NCBI GenBank assembly: GCA_029933495.1
Contig: JAOZOC010000263.1
Coordinates: 1-5,276 of the forward strand
Direction: 5' to 3'
Source of the DNA: Bacteroidales bacterium
GTDB taxonomy: Bacteria; Bacteroidota; Bacteroidia; Bacteroidales; JAADJA01
Length of the DNA: 5,276 nucleotides
The position numbers were made by a program, and so were the translations under genes. Below are positions 1-5,257 of the stretch, one piece after another. Under the pieces are notes generated by a model. The model was not told where the DNA came from, ran no database searches, and saw only the letters and a list, made by a program, of their open reading frames with translations. Numbering within the stretch: position 1 is the first letter of the stretch; each line of letters starts with the position of its first letter.

Positions 1-157
1 GATTACCAATGATTTCAAAGAACGATATTTATTTTTTAGTGGACAGTAGTGATAATTGTCAACTGTTAAATACAGTTAAAAAACACCATTTTGTAACCAA
101 TTGTTGTACATTGCAATCCTAAAAAAAGATAGTAAAGATATTTTTAAAACAATCAAA

Positions 158-1435
158 ATGAATAATAACAGGATATCAGCCTTAAGGGCAATGGAAATTT
201 TAGACTCTAGGGGAAATCCCACTGTCAGGGTCTATATTGAGTTAAGTGACGGAACAATAACTTCAGCCTCGGTTCCGTCAGGTGCAAGTACAGGAGAAAA
301 TGAAGCCGTAGAACTCCGTGATAAAGATAAAAAGCGCTACGGAGGTAAGGGAGTACTGAAAGCAGTGGCCAATGTAAATGAAATCATTGCACCGGAGTTG
401 AAAGGGATGAACGCTCACAAGCAGACGGAAATTGATTATAAGATGATAGAGATGGACGGGACTTCAACCAAATCAAAACTGGGAGCCAATGCCATCCTCG
501 GTATTTCAATGGCTGTTGCACGCGCTGCAAGCCTGTCGGCAAATATTCCGCTTTATGAATATCTTGGCGGTGCAGGAGCACGCCGGATTCCGGTTCCTTG
601 TATGAATATCCTCAACGGTGGCGAGCATGCAGACAACAGTGTAGATATTCAGGAGTTTATGGCTGTTCCTTTAGGAGCTCCGAATTTCCGTGAAGGCCTG
701 CGTTATGTGGCAGAGACATTTCATACTCTGAAAGGCCTTTTGAAAGCCCGTGGTTTGTCAACAGGTGTGGGGGACGAAGGTGGTTTTGCTCCAAATCTCG
801 GAAGCAATGAAGAGGTTGTTGAGATCATTATGGAAGCAATCGAAAAAGCCGGCTACAAACCAGGAAAAGATATTTCTATTGCTTTGGATAGTGCTGCAAG
901 TTCGTTTTCAGTTAACAATAAGGATCAGTATGATTTAAAATGGTCGGGTGCAGGAAAAACAGATAGCAAAGGACTCATTAAACTGGCAGAAGAATGGGTC
1001 TCTAAATATCCTATCGTGCTTTGGGAAGATCCTCTGGCTGAAAATGACTGGGAAGGGTTTCAGCAGTTCACAAAACGCCTTGGCAATAAAATAGAAGTAG
1101 TTGGCGACGACATCTTTGTTACAAATACAAAATATATAGCACGCGGCATTAAAGAGGGAACAGCCAATTCAGCACTGATCAAACTTAACCAGATTGGTAC
1201 TGTTTCTGAAACAATAGAAGCTGTCAGAATGTGTCGTGATGCAGGATGGCGTTATTTTCTTTCACACCGTTCGGGCGAAACTGCCGACACTTTTCTTGCC
1301 GATTTTGCAATGGCTATGGACGGCGGACACCTTAAAACAGGTTCTGCCAGCCGCAGCGAAAGACTTGCAAAATACAACAGGCTTCTCGAAATAGAATATG
1401 AACTCGGTGACAGAGCTCTGTATTACTGGGGATAG
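158..1435 (+). CDS. eno: Enolase (phosphopyruvate hydratase, EC 4.2.1.11)
   Basis: Enolase interconverts 2-phosphoglycerate and phosphoenolpyruvate in cytosolic glycolysis and gluconeogenesis. The protein is 425 aa, normal for the family. Visible motifs are the substrate loop SGASTG (41-46), the HADN stretch (157-160), GDEGGFAPN (205-213, general acid/base Glu207), Mg ligands Asp244, Glu290 and Asp317, catalytic Lys342 in IKLNQIGT, HRSGET (370-375) and Lys393 in LKTGS. The ATG at 158 was chosen because the family begins a few residues before ILDSRGNPT (14-22). The in-frame TTG at 101 would add 19 lysine-rich residues not typical of enolase. No Shine-Dalgarno is visible; the region before the start is A/T-rich, as is common in Bacteroidota. 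Several usually conserved but non-catalytic residues differ: RAMEILDSRG for the common GREILDSRG, AASSF for AASEF, and GETAD for GETED. It may therefore be a divergent or second enolase of its genome. It appears to stand alone; the next gene lies beyond a mobile-element insertion. Confidence 0.97.
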   Translation: MNNNRISALRAMEILDSRGNPTVRVYIELSDGTITSASVPSGASTGENEAVELRDKDKKRYGGKGVLKAVANVNEIIAPELKGMNAHKQTEIDYKMIEMDGTSTKSKLGANAILGISMAVARAASLSANIPLYEYLGGAGARRIPVPCMNILNGGEHADNSVDIQEFMAVPLGAPNFREGLRYVAETFHTLKGLLKARGLSTGVGDEGGFAPNLGSNEEVVEIIMEAIEKAGYKPGKDISIALDSAASSFSVNNKDQYDLKWSGAGKTDSKGLIKLAEEWVSKYPIVLWEDPLAENDWEGFQQFTKRLGNKIEVVGDDIFVTNTKYIARGIKEGTANSALIKLNQIGTVSETIEAVRMCRDAGWRYFLSHRSGETADTFLADFAMAMDGGHLKTGSASRSERLAKYNRLLEIEYELGDRALYYWG

Positions 1436-1452
1436 GGTAGGTGAATTTCAGG

Positions 1453-1467
1453 ATTACTTTTTGTAAT
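1453..1467 (+). terminator. Weak stem-loop downstream of eno, possible terminator
   Basis: ATTAC (1453-1457) and GTAAT (1463-1467) form a 5-bp inverted repeat around a five-T loop, starting 17 bases after the eno stop codon. The stem is short and AT-rich, and an AT-rich stretch follows instead of a clean T-run. The call rests mainly on position and is weak. Confidence 0.2.
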
Positions 1468-1523
1468 AATAATTATCACAATTGTTAGTACTCAATTTAA
1501 TTACTTTGTAACCGGGAATAGTG

Positions 1524-1528
1524 ATATT
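1524..1528. repeat. Target-site duplication, left copy (ATATT)
   Basis: ATATT abuts the left terminal repeat, and an identical copy abuts the right terminal repeat at 1652-1656. An intact duplication implies simple transposition without loss of flanking DNA. The motif is AT-rich in AT-rich surroundings, so a chance match is possible but unlikely in combination with the paired terminal repeats. Confidence 0.75.
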
Positions 1529-1549
1529 GAGACCTTCGCAAGGCAAAAT
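1529..1549 (+). repeat. Left terminal inverted repeat of the MITE
   Basis: This 21-bp arm begins with GAGACC and is complementary to 1631-1651 at 19 of 21 positions. It contains its own short dyad, CCTT-CGC-AAGG. Similarity between the arms stops right after AAAAT. Confidence 0.85.
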
Positions 1550-1630
1550 ATGAGCTAATGATTTTACTTTCATTTGAAATAATTGTAGGTGTTTTAATGT
1601 AACGGGCTGATATTATGAGTTGTAATTATG

Positions 1631-1651
1631 ATTTTACCTTGCAAAGGTCTC
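1631..1651 (-). repeat. Right terminal inverted repeat of the MITE
   Basis: This is the partner of 1529-1549, ending in GGTCTC and followed directly by the ATATT duplication. The inner dyad is CCTT-GCA-AAGG. Confidence 0.85.
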
Positions 1652-1672
1652 ATATTATTAAACTAAAGGAAT

Positions 1673-2272
1673 ATGTCATATATTGAACTGGTAAACTTTA
1701 CCATTGTAATGGTAATGACTTTGGGGCTTGCAGCATTTATTCTCGGTGAAAAGGTACAAACCTCCGATTATCTTGTTGCAACGGTAACGGGAATAATCTT
1801 TGGAAATCATGAGCTTATTTTTAAAAACAAAGAACGAAATGCTGCATTTAAAGGATTCCTGAATAAAGAGTTGAGTTTCAATGAATCACTTTCGGATATG
1901 GCAGGTATTTTTATTTTCATTTTAATTGGAGCTTCCATTGATCTTTCAATCTTTGGAGATATTTTGGTAAAAGGAATTATCCTTGCACTAATAATAATTT
2001 TCATTGCCCGTCCCATTGCAGTTCTCGGGATTTTACCTCTGCGAAGGTGGAGTTTTAAGGAATATCTGTTTATTTCACTTGAAGGGCCGCGTGGTGTTGT
2101 CCCCTCGGCATTGGCAAGCCTTCCCCTGACACTTGGGCTTATGTACAAGCAACAATCGCTGATTGATGCTGGTGAGATAATACTTGCAACCACAATAATT
2201 ACTATTCTGATTTCCGTTTTTGCCGGAACACTATGGGAAAACCCATTATCAAAGATGTTACAAAAGAAATGA
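1673..2272 (+). CDS. C-terminal half of a CPA1/NhaP-type cation:proton antiporter, probable gene remnant
   Basis: The 199-aa product is an integral membrane protein with about six hydrophobic segments, near residues 6-25, 30-45, 73-94, 97-122, 137-157 and 166-187. The motif GPRGVVPSALASLP (138-151) and the segment GIFIFILIGASIDL (78-91) resemble the later transmembrane helices of CPA1 Na+/H+ antiporters such as NhaP. Full-length relatives have roughly 400 residues or more and 12-13 helices. The N-terminal half, which carries the ion-binding Asp of the transport core, is absent. The ATG at 1673 has AAAGGA only two bases upstream, and an in-frame TAA (1664-1666) lies just before it, so the reading frame cannot extend upstream. 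No remnant of the missing half is seen between eno and the MITE. Alone it is unlikely to transport ions. It remains open to its natural-looking end, so decay may be recent, or it could be a split-gene product. Confidence 0.8.
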   Translation: MSYIELVNFTIVMVMTLGLAAFILGEKVQTSDYLVATVTGIIFGNHELIFKNKERNAAFKGFLNKELSFNESLSDMAGIFIFILIGASIDLSIFGDILVKGIILALIIIFIARPIAVLGILPLRRWSFKEYLFISLEGPRGVVPSALASLPLTLGLMYKQQSLIDAGEIILATTIITILISVFAGTLWENPLSKMLQKK

Positions 2273-2307
2273 GAGGATAAATTCTGACAATTAAAACATT
2301 TTCACTT

Positions 2308-2315
2308 TATCTTTG
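2308..2315 (+). promoter_or_regulatory. Bacteroidota -7 promoter element of the feo operon
   Basis: TATCTTTG is an exact match to the Bacteroidota primary sigma -7 consensus TAnnTTTG. A poor -33 candidate, TTCTG (2282-2286), lies 21 bases upstream. Transcription would start near 2320-2322, giving a leader of about 24 bases before the ATG at 2345. No convincing Fur- or DtxR-type operator is visible around it. Confidence 0.55.
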
Positions 2316-2344
2316 TTCTTACATTCACATAAGGTATATTTATT

Positions 2345-2440
2345 ATGGAAAAGGAAAAGGTTTGTACCGAAAATAAAGTATTGCCTGAACAGGGAAACTG
2401 GGAAAAGTCAAAGAGGCTATTCAATGATTTTCTAATTTGA
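2345..2440 (+). CDS. Small ORF (31 aa) at the head of the feo operon
   Basis: This is an unrecognised hydrophilic, charged peptide beginning MEKEKVCTEN and ending LFNDFLI, with one Cys at position 7, one Trp, and no membrane segment or signal peptide. Support comes from position. It is the first ORF after an exact -7 element, AAGG lies 10 bases upstream of its ATG, and its TGA (2438-2440) overlaps a possible TTG start (2437) of the downstream feoA-like gene. That arrangement would suit translational coupling or a leader-peptide role. It is short enough to occur by chance in AT-rich DNA. It is not in frame with the feoA-like gene and shows no FeoA similarity. Confidence 0.4.
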   Translation: MEKEKVCTENKVLPEQGNWEKSKRLFNDFLI

Positions 2441-2454
2441 AAATTTGCAATGTG

Positions 2455-2895
2455 ATGAAGATTGTGGAAAATGCGGAGTGTGTTATACAATCGGTAAAGG
2501 ATAACGGTGGTTTTGGAAACAGACTGGTACAGATGGGTGTTCTTCCGGGTTCTCACCTGAAAATTATCAGAGTAGGATTCAAAGGTAGTACTGTGGAGGT
2601 TATGATTGACCAGGGGCAAAGTATTGCCTTGCGAAGTAAAGAGCTGGAAATGCTTGACTGTAAACTTGTTGCCATTCCATTATCCGCATTATCTACCGGA
2701 GATGATGAAAAATACAGAATAAAGAAATTTAACGGAGGACAAGGCTTTCTGAAAAAAATGAAAGACAGAAAAATCAATATTTCTGACATCTTTGAAATTA
2801 TTGATGACCATCCGTTTGAATTAAAAACTGATAAAGGAATTATTGCCGTAGGACGTGGTGAAGCTGAAAAAATAATTGTTGAACCTGCTGACTGA
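2455..2895 (+). CDS. feoA: FeoA-like ferrous iron transport protein with two tandem FeoA (SH3-like) domains
   Basis: FeoA is a small cytosolic beta-barrel protein thought to bind FeoB and support Fe(II) uptake. This 146-aa protein is about twice the usual 75-85 aa and appears to hold two copies of the fold. Domain 1 (about 1-68) shows RLVQMGVLPGSHLKII (23-38) and SIALRSKELEML (56-67), matching the FeoA pattern RLxxMGxxPG...LALRxxE. Domain 2 (about 88-143) is more divergent, with NGGQGFLKKMKD (93-104) and GRGEAEKIIVE (133-143). The ATG at 2455 is preferred. A TTG at 2437 would add six residues, overlap the stop of the small ORF upstream and slightly better complete the first strand, so the true start is uncertain. 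The stop codon lies one base before the feoB ATG, which indicates co-transcription and likely translational coupling. Confidence 0.87.
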   Translation: MKIVENAECVIQSVKDNGGFGNRLVQMGVLPGSHLKIIRVGFKGSTVEVMIDQGQSIALRSKELEMLDCKLVAIPLSALSTGDDEKYRIKKFNGGQGFLKKMKDRKINISDIFEIIDDHPFELKTDKGIIAVGRGEAEKIIVEPAD

Positions 2896-2896
2896 A

Positions 2897-4915
2897 ATGG
2901 CTGATAAAAATATAACCATAGCAATATGCTCTATTCCGAATACCGGAAAATCAACACTTTTCAACAAATTGACCGGAGCACATCAGGCTGTCGGTAACTG
3001 GGCGGGAGTATCGGTTGAAAAAAAGACAGGGCATTTTAAACTTAACGGCTATAACATAAATCTCATTGACCTGCCCGGAGCGTATTCCATTACTCCCACA
3101 TCCATTGAAGAGACAGTTGTCAGAGATTATCTCCTGAAGACACCTCCGGATTATATCATTAACATTATTGACGCCCGGAATATGTACCGAAGTCTTGGAC
3201 TGACTCTGCAACTTGCACAAAGCGGAATTCCGATGGTCGTGGCAGTCAATATGATGGATGAAGCCAGACGTGCAGGGCTGGAAATTGATATAAAAAAATT
3301 ATCAAATCACCTTGGTTGTCAGGTTATACCCATTGTTGCACGAACGGGCGAAGGTGTTGATTATCTGAAAAATGCATTATTGGGAATAATAACAGACCCT
3401 TCGAGATTTCGTCCTCCGTACATTTCCCGGCCGCCTATTGTCGAAGATGCTATTGTTACACTGGCAAAAAAGATAGAAAAAATACATCCTGACCCGGCAC
3501 TCAATAAGACATTCATTGCCGAAAGGCTGTTGGAAAGCGGTGATTTACCAAAAGATGTTCCTATAAACAAAGAAGCACTTAAAGAGATTGTTAAAGAAGT
3601 TAAACATCTGCGTTCAAAGACTGAACAATCACTTGGTCAGGATTTAACAATTACCTGCGCTCAATGCAGATTCAACTCTGCAAGAGGTCTTGTAAATGAA
3701 GCCACATCCGAAACGCTGAAAGTTCCTGATAAGTTTACAAATGCCCTTGACAGGGTGCTACTGAACAAATATGCAGGGCTTCCGATGTTCTTCTTTATTA
3801 TGTTCTTGCTTTTCCAGGGTATCTATGCTTTGGGAACGCCACTTCAGGCTTTGGTTGGCGACTTTTTTTCTGATATTCAAAGTTCATTACATAATACTTC
3901 TTTGTTAGAATCGTTGCCTGACTTTGTAAGTAACCTTCTGATTGACGGAGTGTTAAATGGGCTCGGGATAGTGATTTCATTCTTTCCGCTGATTGCTATT
4001 TTCTTTATCTTTATGTCATTGATCGAAGATAGCGGATATATGGCACGCGCGGCATTTCTGTTAGACAGATTGATGCACAGTCTGGGTCTGGATGGCAAAG
4101 CATTCATTAATATTCTTCTTGGTTATGGATGTAATGTACCTGCGGTAATGGGAACACGGATACTGTCGAGCAGGCATAACCGGATTGTCACTATGCTGTT
4201 GATACCGTTTACACTTTGCAGTGCACGTTTTCAGGTTTTTGTTTTTCTTGCGGCAATTTTGTTTGCACCTTCAGTTGCTCCCTGGGTTGTCTTCGGTCTA
4301 TATGTACTTAGCTTTGTGATGGTCTTTGTTGTGGGTTTTATCCTGAAGCTTTTTAAATTTGCAGGTAAGCCCGAACCTTTCATTATGGAGATACCTCCCT
4401 ACCGTGTCCCTACGGTCAATACCGTTGTATTGCGTGCCTGGATGGAGATGAAATCCTTCATTTACAGAGCATCAACATACATTGTGGGCGGTGTAGTACT
4501 CGTGTGGCTTTTAACAAATTTACCTGTTGACTCACAACCCGGGAGTATTGATACCTGGGCAGGACAGATAGGACAGTTCCTGCAGCCCATATTTCATCCT
4601 ATTGGTATCGGTTGGCGTGAGGTGATTGCGCTAATCTTTGGATTTGTAGCCAAAGAAATCGTTGTGGGTTCAATGGCAGTCATATACGGAACCAATACTG
4701 CAACTCAGATACTTGCCTCAATAACCCCGCTTCAGGGAATAAGTTTTATGGTATTCACATTACTTTATACACCCTGCATAGCGACTATTGCCGCTATCAA
4801 ATCCGAATCAAGGTCGTGGAAGATAACCGGTATTTCTCTTGCACTCGGACTGATTATTGCCTGGGTAACAGCTTTTGTTGTATATCAGGGTGGGTTGGTT
4901 TTGGGATTTCATTAA
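2897..4915 (+). CDS. feoB: Fe(II) transporter FeoB (G-domain plus membrane permease)
   Basis: FeoB imports ferrous iron across the inner membrane. This 672-aa protein has an N-terminal GTPase-like domain (about 5-165), a helical linker region (about 180-275) and a polytopic C-terminal domain (about 290-668). G3 is DLPG (58-61), G4 is NMMD (118-121) and G5 is ART (148-150). The G1 P-loop reads SIPNTGKS (12-19), where GNPNTGKS is normal, so the first invariant Gly is Ser12. The G2 position in GVSVE has Ser39 in place of the usual Thr. The gating motifs are GYGCNVPAVMGTR (409-421), LCSARFQVF (440-448, commonly CSARLPVY), GFVAKEIVVG (582-591) and YTPCIATIAAI (624-634), keeping Cys412, Cys441 and Cys627. 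A CAQC pair (254-257) sits where relatives usually have an Ala-Arg-Tyr motif. The ATG at 2897 is one base after the feoA stop. The in-frame TTG at 2876 would add seven residues inside feoA and is unlikely. Confidence 0.96.
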   Translation: MADKNITIAICSIPNTGKSTLFNKLTGAHQAVGNWAGVSVEKKTGHFKLNGYNINLIDLPGAYSITPTSIEETVVRDYLLKTPPDYIINIIDARNMYRSLGLTLQLAQSGIPMVVAVNMMDEARRAGLEIDIKKLSNHLGCQVIPIVARTGEGVDYLKNALLGIITDPSRFRPPYISRPPIVEDAIVTLAKKIEKIHPDPALNKTFIAERLLESGDLPKDVPINKEALKEIVKEVKHLRSKTEQSLGQDLTITCAQCRFNSARGLVNEATSETLKVPDKFTNALDRVLLNKYAGLPMFFFIMFLLFQGIYALGTPLQALVGDFFSDIQSSLHNTSLLESLPDFVSNLLIDGVLNGLGIVISFFPLIAIFFIFMSLIEDSGYMARAAFLLDRLMHSLGLDGKAFINILLGYGCNVPAVMGTRILSSRHNRIVTMLLIPFTLCSARFQVFVFLAAILFAPSVAPWVVFGLYVLSFVMVFVVGFILKLFKFAGKPEPFIMEIPPYRVPTVNTVVLRAWMEMKSFIYRASTYIVGGVVLVWLLTNLPVDSQPGSIDTWAGQIGQFLQPIFHPIGIGWREVIALIFGFVAKEIVVGSMAVIYGTNTATQILASITPLQGISFMVFTLLYTPCIATIAAIKSESRSWKITGISLALGLIIAWVTAFVVYQGGLVLGFH

Positions 4916-5022
4916 AGCCTCTTTATCAACTCCTTAAGTTCATCAATAGATTTCTCAATCAGATACATACTTACCGAAACGGAACGCAAATGGTTTTTAG
5001 GCAACTTAACAGATTCTGACAT
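4912..5022 (-). CDS. Small minus-strand ORF (36 aa), hypothetical
   Basis: This ORF of unknown function runs from an ATG at 5022-5020 to a TAA at 4914-4912, overlapping the feoB stop codon tail-to-tail. The peptide starts MSESVKLPKNHLRSV and ends in a likely amphipathic helix, LIEKSIDELKELIKRL. It reads like a real protein segment, with no low-complexity bias and a regular helical pattern of Leu/Ile against Glu/Lys. It has no evident Shine-Dalgarno, and no clear promoter is seen on its strand. It may be a complete small protein or the start of a longer gene cut short at the feoB junction. Chance occurrence cannot be excluded at this length. Confidence 0.4.
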   Translation of the reverse strand: MSESVKLPKNHLRSVSVSMYLIEKSIDELKELIKRL

Positions 5023-5065
5023 TTTGCAATAACTTTAAACAACAAAAGAAAAAACGTTAATATCT

Positions 5066-5073
5066 TACTTTTG
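5066..5073 (+). promoter_or_regulatory. Bacteroidota -7 promoter element ahead of a hairpin transcript
   Basis: TACTTTTG exactly matches TAnnTTTG. No good -33 TTTG element is found at the usual 19-22 base distance, where the sequence is A-rich. Transcription would start near 5079-5082, directly at the foot of the hairpin that follows. Confidence 0.5.
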
Positions 5074-5096
5074 TTTTGCAGGAGGCCAATCTCCTG

Positions 5097-5240
5097 ATGA
5101 CTATTGCCGCATTTGTTCGGGTGACAATTCAATGTCCGTTACTGTTAGTTAATACAGTCATCTGGAGATTGCGCGCCGGACTTAACAGGCTTATTGAAAT
5201 TCTATATTCCTTGTTGGTGATAGGATTAAGAGAAAAATAG
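5097..5240 (+). CDS. Small ORF (47 aa) inside the hairpin segment, doubtful
   Basis: The ORF starts with ATG at 5097 and ends with TAG at 5238-5240. It encodes a hydrophobic peptide beginning MTIAAFVRVT and ending LYSLLVIGLREK. AGGAGG (5080-5085) lies 11 bases upstream, but GGAG of that motif can pair with CTCC (5091-5094), and the ATG itself sits in the long stem. If translated, it would be controlled by RNA structure. The hairpin constrains the same bases, so the ORF is at least as likely to be a by-product of a structured RNA. Confidence 0.2.
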   Translation: MTIAAFVRVTIQCPLLLVNTVIWRLRAGLNRLIEILYSLLVIGLREK

Positions 5241-5243
5241 GCC

Positions 5244-5257
5244 GAGCGTGGACGCTC
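5244..5257 (+). repeat. Short perfect inverted repeat near the right edge
   Basis: GAGCGT and ACGCTC are separated by GG, giving a practical 5-bp stem with a TGGA loop. Flanking CC (5242-5243) and GG (5259-5260) can extend it across a bulged T. No T-run follows, so it does not look like an intrinsic terminator. It may be part of the structured transcript starting near 5080. Confidence 0.4.

Larger units (their letters stand above)
1529..1651. mobile_element. MITE-like non-autonomous element (123 bp)
   Basis: The element is bounded by near-perfect terminal inverted repeats. The left end (1529-1549) starts GAGACCTTCGCAAGG. The right end (1631-1651), read as reverse complement, starts GAGACCTTTGCAAGG. 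The ends match at 19 of 21 positions, and both differences are C/T transitions. ATATT occurs immediately outside both ends (1524-1528 and 1652-1656), a perfect 5-bp target duplication. The 81-bp core has no ORF that could encode a transposase, so mobility would need a transposase supplied elsewhere. The parent IS family cannot be named from this sequence alone. It lies between eno and the antiporter remnant, ending 21 bases before the latter's ATG. Confidence 0.85.

Noticed and set aside
61..77. Dyad AACTGT...ACAGTT upstream of eno, possible operator or terminator
   Set aside because: It has only six base pairs and is followed by an A-run, which is wrong for a plus-strand terminator; no regulator is suggested.
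89..114. TTTTG and TACATTGC as a promoter for eno
   Set aside because: The spacing is about 13 bases, against 19-22 for Bacteroidota promoters, and the -7 match is imperfect.
3..122. Open frame of about 39 codons running in from the left edge (ATG at 9), possibly the end of an upstream gene
   Set aside because: It is AT-rich, short, matches no recognised protein and runs into the leader of eno; chance is likely.
101..157. TTG-initiated 19-residue N-terminal extension of enolase
   Set aside because: Enolases start just before the ILDSRGNPT motif; the extension is lysine-rich and has no family counterpart, and the ATG at 158 gives normal length.
1501..1508. TTACTTTG as a promoter for the antiporter remnant
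   Set aside because: One mismatch in the key TA, no -33 partner at proper spacing, and the MITE lies between it and the ORF.
1807..2193. Minus-strand ORF of 128 codons opposite the antiporter
   Set aside because: It is the complement of a clear membrane-protein frame, and its translation shows no recognisable domain.
2553..2924. Minus-strand ORF of 123 codons opposite feoA and the start of feoB
   Set aside because: It is antisense to well-supported FeoA/FeoB frames and has no family features.
5087..5171. The 16-base inverted repeat as the ends of a second MITE
   Set aside because: No direct repeat flanks the arms, and the ends share nothing with the 1529-1651 element; a promoter at its foot fits an RNA hairpin better.
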